64,000 bases of DNA from Pseudoflavonifractor capillosus (lineage in GTDB: Bacteria > Bacillota > Clostridia > Oscillospirales > Oscillospiraceae): the NCBI RefSeq assembly GCF_016902575.1, contig NZ_JACSNZ010000004.1:1-64000 (forward strand), read 5' to 3'. Below the pieces are notes generated by a model. The model was not told where the DNA came from. It did not search any database and saw only the letters and a list, made by a program, of their open reading frames with translations. Positions within the stretch are counted from its first letter, which is position 1. Each line of letters starts with the position of its first letter. The position numbers and the translations under genes were made by a program. Below, piece by piece: positions 48,564 through 57,424 of this stretch.

Positions 48564-49880
48564 ATGTATCGACAGACATCCCGTGAGGTGTTGGATTTTA
48601 TCAAACAAAGCCCCAGCTGCTTCCACGCTGTGGCTCAGATGGCCACGATTCTGGACAAGGCTGGGTATCAGCGGCTTCGTGAGTGCGAGTCCTGGCAGCT
48701 GGTCAGGGGCGGAAAGTATTACACCACCCGCAACGGCTCTTCCATCATTGCTTTCCATGTGGGGCAGGAGCTGGACAACTACCATTTCCAGATCACCGCC
48801 TCCCACAGTGACTCCCCCAGCTATAAGGTGAAGGATAAGGCCGAACTCAAGGGCAAGGGTGGCTATTTGCAGCTGAATACCGAGGGGTATGGCGGCATGA
48901 TTTGCGCCAGCTGGATGGACCGCCCCCTGTCTCTGGCAGGACGGGTGCTGGTGCGACGGGGCAATGCCATCACCGCACAGCTGCTGAATATCGACCGTGA
49001 CCTGCTCCTCATCCCCAACGTGGCCATCCACATGAACCGGGAGGTCAATTCCGGCATGAAGTTCAACCAGCAGGTGGATATGCTGCCCCTGTTCTCCGCC
49101 GGGGAATGTGGGGAGAACAGCTACTATGCGCTGATTGCAAGGGAGCTGGGGGTGCAGCCTGAGGACGTGGTGGGTTGCGACCTCTACCTCTATCCTCGGG
49201 TGGAGCCCAGCATGTGGGGAGCAGAGGGGGAGTTCATCTCGTCTCCCCGACTGGACGACCTCCAGTGCGCCTATACCTCTCTGAAGGCCTTTGTGCAGGG
49301 GGAGAACCCCCACGGAGTCAATGTGTTCTCCTGCTTTGACAACGAGGAGGTGGGTTCCGGCACCAAGCAGGGCGCTCTGTCCACCTTCCTGCGGGATGTG
49401 CTTCAGCGCATTCACACTGGCCTGGGTTATGCCCAGGAAGAATACTTCCAGGCTGTGGCCAAGAGCTTCATGGTCTCCTGTGACAACGCCCACGCCGTCC
49501 ACCCCAACCACCCGGAGAAGACCGATGGGGAGAACTGCGTGTACATGAACCGGGGTATCGTGGTGAAATTCTCTGCCAACCAGAAGTACACCACCGACGG
49601 CATCAGCGCCGCCATCTTCATGCAGCTGTGCAAGGATGCAAAGGTTCCGGTGCAGACCTTTGCCAACCGCAGCGATATGGCGGGGGGCAGCACTTTGGGC
49701 AACCTGTCCACCCAGCAGGTGTCTCTGCACACGGTGGACGTGGGCCTTCCTCAGCTGGCCATGCACTCGGCCTATGAGACAGCGGGGGTGAAGGATTCCC
49801 AGTACATGGTGGAGGCCCTCACCGCCTTCTACTCCACCGACTTGAAGATCACCGACAGCGATCAATTTATCTTGGAATGA
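48564..49880 (+). CDS. apeB: Aminopeptidase, M18 family
   Basis: A 438-residue zinc aminopeptidase (aspartyl-aminopeptidase/ApeB family). The first metal His is in ITASHSDSPSYKVK, the catalytic acids in NVFSCFDNEEVGSGTKQGA, and a C-terminal His in VDVGLPQLAMHSAYE. Full length for the family. AGGAGG precedes the ATG. Its own terminator follows. Confidence 0.93.
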   Translation: MYRQTSREVLDFIKQSPSCFHAVAQMATILDKAGYQRLRECESWQLVRGGKYYTTRNGSSIIAFHVGQELDNYHFQITASHSDSPSYKVKDKAELKGKGGYLQLNTEGYGGMICASWMDRPLSLAGRVLVRRGNAITAQLLNIDRDLLLIPNVAIHMNREVNSGMKFNQQVDMLPLFSAGECGENSYYALIARELGVQPEDVVGCDLYLYPRVEPSMWGAEGEFISSPRLDDLQCAYTSLKAFVQGENPHGVNVFSCFDNEEVGSGTKQGALSTFLRDVLQRIHTGLGYAQEEYFQAVAKSFMVSCDNAHAVHPNHPEKTDGENCVYMNRGIVVKFSANQKYTTDGISAAIFMQLCKDAKVPVQTFANRSDMAGGSTLGNLSTQQVSLHTVDVGLPQLAMHSAYETAGVKDSQYMVEALTAFYSTDLKITDSDQFILE

Positions 49881-49886
49881 GCCTAA

Positions 49887-49921
49887 CATCCAGGGGCGGG
49901 ACACCGCCCCTGGATGTTTTC
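49887..49921 (+). terminator. Terminator of the aminopeptidase gene
   Basis: CATCCAGGGGCGG pairs with CCGCCCCTGGATG, then TTTTC. Confidence 0.85.
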
Positions 49922-49931
49922 AAAAAATGGC

Positions 49932-49960
49932 TTGACAATTCATGACAGTTAGCATATACT
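49932..49960 (+). promoter_or_regulatory. Promoter of the 63-residue membrane protein
   Basis: TTGACA and TATACT with a 17-bp spacer. The -10 lies inside the GTTAGC palindrome at 49948-49963, an arrangement typical of repression. Confidence 0.8.
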
Positions 49961-49963
49961 AAC
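49948..49963. promoter_or_regulatory. Palindromic operator C over the -10 element
   Basis: GTTAGCATATACTAAC, matching operator B at 14 of 16 bases. Confidence 0.7.
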
Positions 49964-49972
49964 GACCTTGAA

Positions 49973-49988
49973 GTTAGCAAAGACTAAT
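49973..49988. promoter_or_regulatory. Palindromic operator D downstream of the -10
   Basis: GTTAGCAAAGACTAAT, a weaker copy 25 bp after operator C, just before the ribosome-binding site (GGAGG). Confidence 0.5.
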
Positions 49989-49999
49989 TGGAGGTTTCT

Positions 50000-50191
50000 A
50001 TGAAAGGTATGTTGAATTGGGTCATGCTGGTATCTCTGGTGCTGGTGGTTGTCAGCGGCATTCTGCTCAAGCCTATGCCTGGGATGTGGCTGGGGATTTT
50101 ACACGGCGTGTCCGGCCTGGTGCTGTTTGTCAGTGTATTGGTGCACGTGCTGCGCCATGCCCGACTGGGCCGAAAAGCCAAAAGTGCATAA
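50000..50191 (+). CDS. Small two-helix membrane protein with conserved-looking histidines
   Basis: A 63-residue protein: MKGMLNWVMLVSLVLVVVSG, a short PMPGMW loop, then ILHGVSGLVLFVSVLVHVLRHARLG. Two membrane helices with His residues at the start and end of helix 2 recall half of a DUF4405 or cytochrome b561-like heme-binding bundle. The ATG at 50000 follows GGAGG. Two putative metal-repressor boxes control it, so it may act in iron or heme handling. That role is inference. Confidence 0.7.
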   Translation: MKGMLNWVMLVSLVLVVVSGILLKPMPGMWLGILHGVSGLVLFVSVLVHVLRHARLGRKAKSA

Positions 50192-50232
50192 AAAACTGCG
50201 TCCCGGGGGAGTACCTGGGACGCAGTTTTTTT
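50192..50232. terminator. Bidirectional terminator
   Basis: AAACTGCGTCCC and its complement, then TTTTTTT on the plus strand and AAAA on the other side. It serves the small membrane protein and the converging Crp/Fnr gene. Confidence 0.85.
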
Positions 50233-50241
50233 CGGTGGGTG

Positions 50242-50937
50242 TCAGGGGATGGAGATGCCGTGCTCCAGGGGAAGCTGGTATTGCAGCAGAGTGAAGTGGT
50301 TTTTGTGGAAGTCCAGCACTCCTTCCTGGCGCAGCAGGCTCAGCTCGTGGGAGAGGGCACTGCGGTTGACGCTGAGAAAGCTGGCCATTTCGTCCCGAGA
50401 GAAGGGGATGGAAAAGGAGAGGGTGTGACGGCGGGCGGCCTGCATGGTCAGGTAGATAAGGATTCGCTCCCGCAGGCTGTTGTGGGTCAAAATGGCCAGG
50501 CGGTACTCCTTTTGCATATTCATGTGGGATAGGGAGATAAGCAGCTGGTTTAAGGCGGACAGCCGCTCTTGTTCCGGGAGAGTCCCCGGCTCCAGGAGCA
50601 GGGACACGGGAAAGGAGAAGATCGTACAGCCCTCCGCTGCAACAGCCTGATAGGGGGAGATTTGGGTACGGGTGCAGATAAGGTCCAGCCCCACAATGGA
50701 CAGAGGGCCCAGGGCGTTGCGCAGATCCACCTTACCGTTAGACATAAAGTAGAGCAGATGCACTTTGCCGGAGAGGAGCACATGCACCTGATTGACCCGA
50801 TCCTGGGGATAGAACAGGGTGGCATCTTTGGGGTATTCGGACACACTGCCACGGGGGATCAGCAGCTGCGCTATGGTGTCCAGGGAAAAACTCTGGAGCA
50901 AGTCGGTGCGGTGGAGTAAGTCGGCAAGGGGCTGCAT
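50242..50937 (-). CDS. Crp/Fnr-family transcriptional regulator
   Basis: A 231-residue regulator. The cyclic-nucleotide-binding-like domain covers about residues 15-140 (DATLFYPQDRVNQVHVLLSG). A helix-turn-helix lies near the C-terminus (SRDEMASFLSVNRSALSHELSLL). The Fnr-type N-terminal Cys cluster is absent, so it is not a direct Fe-S sensor; a heme or other ligand is possible. The start at 50937 follows AAAGGAG. It is divergent from the methyltransferase/ABC operon. Candidate targets are hcp or that operon. Confidence 0.88.
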   Translation of the reverse strand: MQPLADLLHRTDLLQSFSLDTIAQLLIPRGSVSEYPKDATLFYPQDRVNQVHVLLSGKVHLLYFMSNGKVDLRNALGPLSIVGLDLICTRTQISPYQAVAAEGCTIFSFPVSLLLEPGTLPEQERLSALNQLLISLSHMNMQKEYRLAILTHNSLRERILIYLTMQAARRHTLSFSIPFSRDEMASFLSVNRSALSHELSLLRQEGVLDFHKNHFTLLQYQLPLEHGISIP

Positions 50938-51070
50938 AGCTTCCACTCCTTTCATCTATGGAGCCCAGTATACCATGGTTTGGTTGTCTGGACAACATAC
51001 ATCTGGGAGAGAATCTGGTATACTTGAACAGATATCCAGGTCACTGGGAGAAAAGAGGGGGGCGGGAGAG

Positions 51071-51793
51071 ATGCGCATTGTATGGAACAGGCAGACGGTG
51101 GACTGGTTCCGCCACGCCTCGGAATATACTGGGTACAACCGGGCGCTGAGGGAGATTTTGTGTGCCCATATTCCCCCTGACACTACGCTGTGTGACGTGG
51201 GGTGCGGAGCGGGACTCATCGACTTGGAACTGGCGTCCCACTGCCGCCACATTACCTGTGTGGACGTGGACGCCTGTGCCGTAGAGGCCGTGAAGGAGGA
51301 AGCCACACGGAGAAATGTTTCAAATATTACCCCCATCTGTCAGGATGGAGCGGAGTTGGTAGGGGAGTGGGACACGGTGCTGGCCCTCTTCCACGGGGGC
51401 AGCTGCTGGATGCAGCACTACTTTTCCCACGCCCGGCAACGGATGATTTTAGCGGTGTATGACCAGTGCCGGGGCAGCTTTGGCCCCGCCCACCGCAAGC
51501 GGGAGAAGCACCACGGAGCCGCCCAGGTGCAGGCGACCCTGGACAGGATGGGGGTGGTGTACACCGTGGAGCACCACGCCCTGGAGTACGGCCAGCCCCT
51601 AAAAAGCAGGGAGGAGGCCAGGGCATTTGTGGGTGCCTACTGTCAGCCCATGGAGGAGTGGGAACTGGAAGATTACCTCAAGACCCATCTGTGCCCCACT
51701 GGGCGGGAGGATTTTCCCTACTATCTGCCAAAAACCAAACGGTTTTCCCTCTTTGTCATAGAGAAGGAGAAAAATTTGGGGGTGTACCCATGA
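51071..51793 (+). CDS. SAM-dependent methyltransferase
   Basis: A 240-residue class I methyltransferase. Motif I is LCDVGCGAGLIDLELA and the acidic end of strand 2 is CVDVDACAVEAV. It overlaps the FecCD permease start by 4 bases (ATGA), so it is translationally coupled to a metal-chelate-type importer. Its substrate is unknown; modification of a metal chelator would fit the context. The start at 51071 follows GGGCGGGAGAG. Confidence 0.82.
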   Translation: MRIVWNRQTVDWFRHASEYTGYNRALREILCAHIPPDTTLCDVGCGAGLIDLELASHCRHITCVDVDACAVEAVKEEATRRNVSNITPICQDGAELVGEWDTVLALFHGGSCWMQHYFSHARQRMILAVYDQCRGSFGPAHRKREKHHGAAQVQATLDRMGVVYTVEHHALEYGQPLKSREEARAFVGAYCQPMEEWELEDYLKTHLCPTGREDFPYYLPKTKRFSLFVIEKEKNLGVYP

Positions 51794-52833
51794 AAAGATG
51801 CCCATATTCTGTCCTGTTTGTCACCTTGGTGGCAACGCTGGTGGTGGCTCTTGTGGCCTCGGTGACTCTGGGACGGTACCCCATTGGGTTGGGGGAGTTG
51901 GTGGGCATTCTGGGCCAGAAGGGGGTGTCCCTGCTGGAAAAGCTGGGACTGCGTGGGCTGGAGGTGGAGCAGGTGTGGACGTCCACCCAGGCATCCCTGC
52001 TGCTCTATCACCGGATTCCCAGGGTGATTTTGGCCTGCCTGGTGGGGGGCTGTCTGGCTGGGGCCGGGGCGGCCTACCAGGGGGTGTTTCAAAATCCCAT
52101 GGCCTCTCCGGATCTACTGGGAGCCTCCTCAGGGGCAGCCTTTGGGGCGGCTCTGGCCATTTTGCTGGGGGGCAGCGGAGCAAGTGTTACCCTCTCTGCT
52201 TTTTGCTTTAGTTTGCTCACTGTGGCCTTGGTGATGTTCGTGGGCAACCGGGCCCGGGGCAGGCGGGTGGTGGGTCTCATTTTGGCGGGCATTATGATTG
52301 GTTCCCTGGTGTCCAGCGGAACCTCCTTCATCAAGCTGGTGGCAGACCCCAACGATCAGCTGCCTGCCATCACCTATTGGCTCATGGGCAGCCTCAATGG
52401 CACGGCGCCCAAAGACGTACTCTTTGCCCTGTTTCCCATGGCGGTGGGCATTGTGGGTCTGTGTCTGCTGCGCTGGCGCATCAACTTGCTCACACTGGGA
52501 GATGAAGAGGCGAGAACCATGGGTGTGAACGTGAAGGAGTTGAGAGGAACTGTGATTGTTTGCGCCACTCTCATCACCGCCGCCAGCGTGTCTGCCAGCG
52601 GTATGATTGGCTGGGTGGGGCTGGTCATTCCCCACCTGGGGCGCAAGCTGGTGGGAGACAACTACAAGCATTTGATGCCTGCCTCTATGCTGCTGGGGGC
52701 CATTTTCTTGCTTTTGGTGGACGATGTGTCCCGCAACCTGTTGGCGGTGGAGATTCCCATCGGCATTCTCACTTCCTTTTTGGGAGCGCCCTTTTTCCTC
52801 TATCTCATCTCCAGGGAGGGGGAACTGTTATGA
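51790..52833 (+). CDS. FecCD/BtuC-type ABC permease
   Basis: A 347-residue permease with about ten membrane helices. Family segments are GRYPIGLGELVGIL, the CLAGAGAAYQGVFQNPMASP loop, LGASSGAAFGAALA and MIGWVGLVIPHLGRKLVG. This class moves iron-siderophore, cobalamin, heme or, in MolBCA, molybdate/tungstate. Position just upstream of a ModE-like gene and the selenium/molybdenum locus favours molybdate or a related oxyanion, but this is inference. Confidence 0.92.
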   Translation: MKRCPYSVLFVTLVATLVVALVASVTLGRYPIGLGELVGILGQKGVSLLEKLGLRGLEVEQVWTSTQASLLLYHRIPRVILACLVGGCLAGAGAAYQGVFQNPMASPDLLGASSGAAFGAALAILLGGSGASVTLSAFCFSLLTVALVMFVGNRARGRRVVGLILAGIMIGSLVSSGTSFIKLVADPNDQLPAITYWLMGSLNGTAPKDVLFALFPMAVGIVGLCLLRWRINLLTLGDEEARTMGVNVKELRGTVIVCATLITAASVSASGMIGWVGLVIPHLGRKLVGDNYKHLMPASMLLGAIFLLLVDDVSRNLLAVEIPIGILTSFLGAPFFLYLISREGELL

Positions 52834-53627
52834 GCTTGTGTGTGAACGGTCTTTCCTTTTCTTACGGGCAGCGCCAGGTGCTCCGGGATGTCTCCTTCCA
52901 GGCCCGCCGGGGGGAAGTGTTGTCGGTGCTGGGCCCCAACGGGGCGGGGAAAAGTACCCTGTTTCGGTGTATGCTGGGCCTACTCACACCCACGGCGGGG
53001 GGGACACAGATCGACGGGCGGGATGTGTCCCGCATGGGGGCATCAGAGCTGTCCCAGGCCATCGCCTATATTCCCCAATCCCATAACCCGGTGTTCAATT
53101 TTACGGTTTTGGACATGGTGCTTATGGGCACCACGGCCCAAATTGGGCGCTTTTCTGCCCCTGGGGCGACTCAGCGGGCCCAGGCGGAGGCTGCCCTGGC
53201 TCAGCTGGGTATTGCGCACCTTCGGGACAGGGGCTACTGCCATATCAGCGGCGGAGAGCGGCAGTTGGTGCTCATTGCCCGGGCCATCGCCCAGCAGGCC
53301 AAGATTTTGGTCATGGACGAACCCTCCGCCAGCTTGGACTTTGGCAACCGCCTTCGGGTCATGGAGACCATAGGGAATCTGGCCCGGAAGGGGTACGCCA
53401 TCATCCAGTCCACCCACGATCCGGAGCAGGCCTACCAGTATTCCCACCGGATTTTGGCCCTGTATCAGGGGCGGGTGGTGGCCAATGGCACACCCCAGGA
53501 GACCATGCAGGATGGGTTGATCTCCCAGCTGTATGGGGTACCTGTGGCGGGATTCAGTTTCATGGAAGATAAAGCCCGGGTATTTCTCCCGGTGAAAGAA
53601 TCAAACGAGAAGGAGCGTATGGAATGA
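52830..53627 (+). CDS. ABC importer ATPase (FecE/BtuD/MolC type)
   Basis: A 265-residue ATPase. Walker A is LGPNGAGKST, the Q-loop is YIPQSHNPVFNF, the signature HISGGERQLVLIARA, Walker B ILVMDEPSASLDFGN and the switch His is in QSTHDPEQAYQY. Overlaps of 4 bases with both neighbours show one operon. Confidence 0.94.
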   Translation: MSLCVNGLSFSYGQRQVLRDVSFQARRGEVLSVLGPNGAGKSTLFRCMLGLLTPTAGGTQIDGRDVSRMGASELSQAIAYIPQSHNPVFNFTVLDMVLMGTTAQIGRFSAPGATQRAQAEAALAQLGIAHLRDRGYCHISGGERQLVLIARAIAQQAKILVMDEPSASLDFGNRLRVMETIGNLARKGYAIIQSTHDPEQAYQYSHRILALYQGRVVANGTPQETMQDGLISQLYGVPVAGFSFMEDKARVFLPVKESNEKERME

Positions 53628-54718
53628 AGAAGAAAAGACTGGCGGCTATTTTGTTATGTGGAGCCATGGTATTGAATTTGGCAGCCTGTGCCGCACCGGG
53701 ACAGAAGGGGACGGACAGCCCCCAGCAGTCTCAGAGTCAGAGCGCAGAGACTCGTACGGTGGTGGACGACTGTGGCAGACAGGTGGAAATCCCCGCTCAA
53801 GTCAGCCGAATTGTCCCCTCCGGCCCCTTGGCTCAGATCGTCCTCTTTGCCATTGCTCCGGAGATGTTTGTGGGTCTGGCATCTGAGTGGGACGACTCCG
53901 CCCAGGGGATCATCGCTGAGGAATATCTCCAGCTTCCAGTCTTTGGTCAGCTGTATGGCTCGGCGGACCTGAATGTGGAGGAACTGGCCTTGGCAGACCC
54001 TCAGCTCATTGTGGACATCGGAGAGCCCAAGGACTCTGGCAACGAGGACTTGGACACCCTGCAAGCTCAGACCGGCATTCCCACCGTCTACGTCTCCGCT
54101 ACTCTGGCCGACATGCCCCAGACCTTCCGCACGCTGGGCACGCTGCTGGGCAAGGAGGAGAAGGGAGAGGAGCTGGCCCAATTTTGCCAGCGGGTGTATG
54201 ACCGCACCCAGTCCACCATGGACCAGGTGGGGGAAAACAAGGTGGATGCCCTGTATATTCTGGGCCAGGAGGGGCTCAATGTGTTGGCCAAGGACTCCTA
54301 CCACGCCGAGGTCATGGACATGCTCACCAACAACCTGGCGGTGGTGGACAGTCCCACCAGCAAGGGCACTGGCAACGAGGTGACCATGGAGCAGATCGCC
54401 CGGTGGAATCCCGACTTCATTCTCTTTGCCCCCGGCAGCATCTATGAGGATGTGGACACCCGGGACACCTGGGTGGATATCAGCGCCATCCAAAACCATC
54501 AGTATGTCCAGGTTCCCACGGGCCCCCACAACTGGATGGGAACTCCGCCCGCCGTGCAGCGGTATCTGGCACTCATCTGGCTCACCGCCCAGCTCTACCC
54601 CCAGTACTGCGACTACGATGTCAAGGCCGAGGTGATGGAGTACTATCAGCTGTTCTACGGCTGCCAGCTCACTGATGAGCAGTACCAGAGCATCACCGCT
54701 CACGCTTTCCTGCCATGA
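53624..54718 (+). CDS. Substrate-binding lipoprotein of the FecCD-type importer
   Basis: A 364-residue class III (helical-backbone) binding protein. The signal peptide ends in lipobox LNLAACAAP. The N-lobe contains TRTVVDDCGRQVEIPAQVSR, the typical start of Fe/B12/molybdate receptors, and the C-lobe has VTMEQIARWNPDFILFAPGS. It overlaps the ATPase and the NTPase genes by 4 bases each. Confidence 0.92.
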   Translation: MKKKRLAAILLCGAMVLNLAACAAPGQKGTDSPQQSQSQSAETRTVVDDCGRQVEIPAQVSRIVPSGPLAQIVLFAIAPEMFVGLASEWDDSAQGIIAEEYLQLPVFGQLYGSADLNVEELALADPQLIVDIGEPKDSGNEDLDTLQAQTGIPTVYVSATLADMPQTFRTLGTLLGKEEKGEELAQFCQRVYDRTQSTMDQVGENKVDALYILGQEGLNVLAKDSYHAEVMDMLTNNLAVVDSPTSKGTGNEVTMEQIARWNPDFILFAPGSIYEDVDTRDTWVDISAIQNHQYVQVPTGPHNWMGTPPAVQRYLALIWLTAQLYPQYCDYDVKAEVMEYYQLFYGCQLTDEQYQSITAHAFLP

Positions 54719-55251
54719 TCCATACGCTCCTTGTGGGTGCTCCGGGCGTGGGGAAAAGCACCCTCATCCGCCGACTGGTGAAGGAATTGGAAGTGTCCGT
54801 GTCTGGCTTTCTCACCCGGAAGGAGAAGGATGCAGATCACCCCACCCTGGGCCACCCGGTGTACTTCTACCCCCAGGGTGAGGAGCAGGTGCGCAGCCCG
54901 GAATACCTGCTGGGCCACTGCAAAGACCGCCGTCCCCAGGTGTACCCTGAGACCTTCCAACGTCTGGCTCCCCAGGTGGCAGCTATGGCAGGGGGGCGGC
55001 TGTTGGTGATGGATGAGATCGGGTTCATGGAAACCTGTTCGCCCGCCTTCTGTCAGGCCATCCTGACCCATTTGGATGGCAGTGTTCCGGTATTGGCGGC
55101 AGTGAAGGATAAGCAGCTGCCCTTTCTGGAGCAAGTGCGCACCCATCCCCGATGCCGTACCTTCCACATCACGGAGGAAAACCGAGATGAGCTGTACTCC
55201 CAGGTGCTGGCCTTTGTCCGGGCCCAGCTGGAGAAAGAAACCCCCATATAA
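54715..55251 (+). CDS. NTPase of the THEP1/KAP family
   Basis: A 178-residue P-loop NTPase with Walker A LLVGAPGVGKSTLIRRL at the N-terminus and Walker B LLVMDEIGFMETCSP in the middle. This matches nucleoside-triphosphatase THEP1 proteins. It is the last gene of the importer operon and is followed by a hairpin. Its link to a metal/oxyanion importer suggests an auxiliary cofactor role, but no function is demonstrated. Confidence 0.85.
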   Translation: MIHTLLVGAPGVGKSTLIRRLVKELEVSVSGFLTRKEKDADHPTLGHPVYFYPQGEEQVRSPEYLLGHCKDRRPQVYPETFQRLAPQVAAMAGGRLLVMDEIGFMETCSPAFCQAILTHLDGSVPVLAAVKDKQLPFLEQVRTHPRCRTFHITEENRDELYSQVLAFVRAQLEKETPI

Positions 55252-55260
55252 GTTGAACTA

Positions 55261-55301
55261 CACCCCCGTTTTGCCAAGAGAATACAGGCAAAGCGGGGGT
55301 G
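55261..55301 (+). terminator. Hairpin after the NTPase gene
   Basis: CACCCCCG-TTTTGCC pairs with GGCAAAGCGGGGGTG apart from one T-G pair; no strong T tract follows. Confidence 0.6.
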
Positions 55302-55306
55302 AACCC

Positions 55307-55335
55307 TTGACAGAACTGTGATTGACGTGTATACA
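55307..55335 (+). promoter_or_regulatory. Promoter of the selenium/molybdenum maturation operon
   Basis: TTGACA and TATACA with a 17-bp spacer, about 65 bp before the ModE-like start. GCGTTATA at about 55373-55380 resembles a ModE half-site; with only one half-site this is weak. Confidence 0.65.
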
Positions 55336-55399
55336 AATAAATGAGAGGGCGTTGAGCCTATTTTTTCATGGAGCGTTATACCTGAGAGAGGATAATGGA

Positions 55400-55765
55400 A
55401 TGGACCAGGGATTGCAAGTGAAAAGCACCCTGCGCCTGGTGCGCAGGGAGAAGGTGTTCGGGCCGGGGATTGCCGCTTTGTTGGAGGGGGTGGGCAGCCA
55501 CGGCTCTCTGCGTAAAAGCGCCATGGAGCTGGGCATGAGCTACAATAAGGCCTGGCACGTAGTGCGTGAATGTGAGAAGGAACTGGGGTTTGCTCTGTTG
55601 CGCCGCCATGCTGGAGGTGTGGGGGGCGGAGGAGCGGAGCTGACCCCGGAGGGAGCGCAGCTGCTTGGGGCATGGCGGGCCTTTGAAGGAGAGGCCAAAG
55701 CCGCCCTGGACCAGCTGGCGGAGAAATATTTTGCAGGAGGTGGGTTCCCGTGGGAGAACCGCTGA
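55400..55765 (+). CDS. ModE-like winged-helix regulator (HTH domain only)
   Basis: A 121-residue LysR/ModE-type winged HTH. The pattern is [20 protein letters not shown], then [20 protein letters not shown], and the Gly-rich [18 protein letters not shown] typical of ModE N-terminal domains. The molybdate-binding TOBE domains are missing, so it either binds another ligand or acts with a partner. It overlaps selD by 16 bases. It probably controls this operon. Confidence 0.85.
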   Translation: MDQGLQVKSTLRLVRREKVFGPGIAALLEGVGSHGSLRKSAMELGMSYNKAWHVVRECEKELGFALLRRHAGGVGGGGAELTPEGAQLLGAWRAFEGEAKAALDQLAEKYFAGGGFPWENR

Positions 55766-56775
55766 AGTTTTGCCGGGGGGGTGGCTGTACCGCCAAGCTG
55801 GGGCCGGCTGCACTGAGCCGGGTGCTGGCAGGGCTGCCTCGGCCCACAGACCCCAATTTGCTCATTGGGGCCCAGTCCAGTGATGACGCTGCGGTGTACC
55901 GCCTCAGTGACCAGATTGCCATTGTCCAAACTCTGGATTTCTTTCCCCCCATGCTGGACGATCCCTATCTTTTCGGACAGGTGGCAGCCACCAACGCCCT
56001 CAGCGACATCTATGCCATGGGGGGCCAGGTGAAGACGGCTTTGAACATTGTGTGTTTCCCGGAGGAGATGGATCTGAACATTTTGGGTGAGATCCTCCGG
56101 GGTGGCAGTGAAAAGGTGGTGGAGGCCGGGGGCTCCCTGGCGGGAGGGCATTCCATTGCCGACCAGGAAGTGAAATATGGCCTGTCCGTGACAGGTGTGG
56201 TGCATCCGGACCGGATTCTGGCCAATAACACCGGGCGGGTGGGAGATCACCTCATTCTCACCAAGCCCTTGGGGGTGGGGCTTTTGTGCACTGCGGCCCG
56301 GCTGGACCAGGTGGATGCCGGGGCCTTTGCCGGGGCGATAAAATCCATGACCACCCTGAACAAGTACGCCGCCCAGGTGGCGGCCAAGTACCAGGTCCAC
56401 GCTGCCACCGACGTGACGGGGTTCGGTCTGCTGGGTCACCTGCATGAAATGCTGCGGCCTGATCTGTCGGCCCGCATTCATGCCCACGCACTGCCGGTGC
56501 TGGACACCGCCTATGACTGCGCCAACGAGTTTTACCTCACAGCTGCCGGACAGCGCAATCGCAACTTTGCCGTCTCTCGGGCAGCGCTCCACGGTCTGAG
56601 TTTTGCGCAGGAGGAGTTGCTCTTTGACCCCCAGACCTCGGGAGGACTGCTGCTGGCGGTGGCGGCGGAGGATGCTACGGCACTGCTGGAAGAGGTGCGA
56701 AGCCTGGGGCTGCCCTGTGGAGACATTGGGCAGCTGCTGCCTCGCCTGGAGACAGAAATCATTGTGGAGCCTTAA
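55750..56775 (+). CDS. selD: Selenide, water dikinase
   Basis: A 341-residue enzyme making selenophosphate from selenide and ATP. The N-terminal catalytic Cys/Lys pair is in [12 protein letters not shown]; the Cys is encoded by TGT, not a selenocysteine TGA. Then [30 protein letters not shown] and [14 protein letters not shown]. The GTG start at 55750 is 8 bases after AGGAGGT. Its operon partners are cofactor proteins, and no selA, selB or selU is in view: an orphan-SelD arrangement as far as the window shows. Confidence 0.95.
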   Translation: MGEPLKFCRGGGCTAKLGPAALSRVLAGLPRPTDPNLLIGAQSSDDAAVYRLSDQIAIVQTLDFFPPMLDDPYLFGQVAATNALSDIYAMGGQVKTALNIVCFPEEMDLNILGEILRGGSEKVVEAGGSLAGGHSIADQEVKYGLSVTGVVHPDRILANNTGRVGDHLILTKPLGVGLLCTAARLDQVDAGAFAGAIKSMTTLNKYAAQVAAKYQVHAATDVTGFGLLGHLHEMLRPDLSARIHAHALPVLDTAYDCANEFYLTAAGQRNRNFAVSRAALHGLSFAQEELLFDPQTSGGLLLAVAAEDATALLEEVRSLGLPCGDIGQLLPRLETEIIVEP

Positions 56776-56797
56776 CAGAATGAAGGAGGATAAGAAT

Positions 56798-57424
56798 ATG
56801 GGAATTTTGGTGGATGCCCGGGGCAAGGCCTGTCCCTTGCCGGTGATTGAGACCCGCAATGCCCTGCGGGAGCACGGAGCCCCGGTTGTGACTCTGGTGG
56901 ACAACGACATTGCCCGTCAAAACGTGGAGAAGATGGCGGGCCAGATGGGGCTGCTGGCCCAGACCCAGAAGGAGGAGGGGTGCTGGCGCATCACCCTCAC
57001 CGCTGCCCAAGATGGAGACTTTGATGCCAACCGTCCCGAGGTGGATAAGCTCATGGAGGAGATGCCCAGCTGTACGCTGCCTGTGCAGGGCCCCACGGTT
57101 GTGGTGCTCTCCTCGGACGCCATGGGTGTGGGAGATGATACCCTGGGCCGTGCTCTGATGAAGGGGTTTGTGTATGCTTTGACCCAACTGGATGAGGCCC
57201 CGGCTACGGTGCTGCTGTACAACGGCGGTGCCAAGCTGTCGGTGGAGGGGGCTGAGACGGTGGCGGATCTGAAGACCCTGGAAGAGGCTGGGGCGGAGAT
57301 CCTCACCTGCGGCACCTGCCTGAACCACTACGGTCTGACAGAGAAGCTGGCGGTGGGCAGTGTCACCAATATGTATGTCATTGCTGAGACCATGGCCAAG
57401 GCGGGAAAGGTGGTTCGTCCGTGA
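56798..57424 (+). CDS. yedF: Selenium-metabolism sulfurtransferase-like protein YedF
   Basis: A 208-residue two-part protein. A TusA/SirA domain has the CPxP motif VDARGKACPLPVIETRNAL. It is fused to a DsrE-like domain from about residue 95 (VVVLSSDAMGVGDDTLGRAL) with a Cys motif EILTCGTCLNHYG. This exact fusion is the YedF family tied to selenium metabolism. It probably relays activated selenium between the desulfurase-like protein and SelD or the cofactor. GGAGG precedes the ATG. Confidence 0.93.
   Translation: MGILVDARGKACPLPVIETRNALREHGAPVVTLVDNDIARQNVEKMAGQMGLLAQTQKEEGCWRITLTAAQDGDFDANRPEVDKLMEEMPSCTLPVQGPTVVVLSSDAMGVGDDTLGRALMKGFVYALTQLDEAPATVLLYNGGAKLSVEGAETVADLKTLEEAGAEILTCGTCLNHYGLTEKLAVGSVTNMYVIAETMAKAGKVVRP

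Noticed and set aside
55750-56775. SelD as a selenoprotein (Sec in the active site)
   Set aside because: The catalytic position is a TGT cysteine codon and there is no in-frame TGA in the gene.
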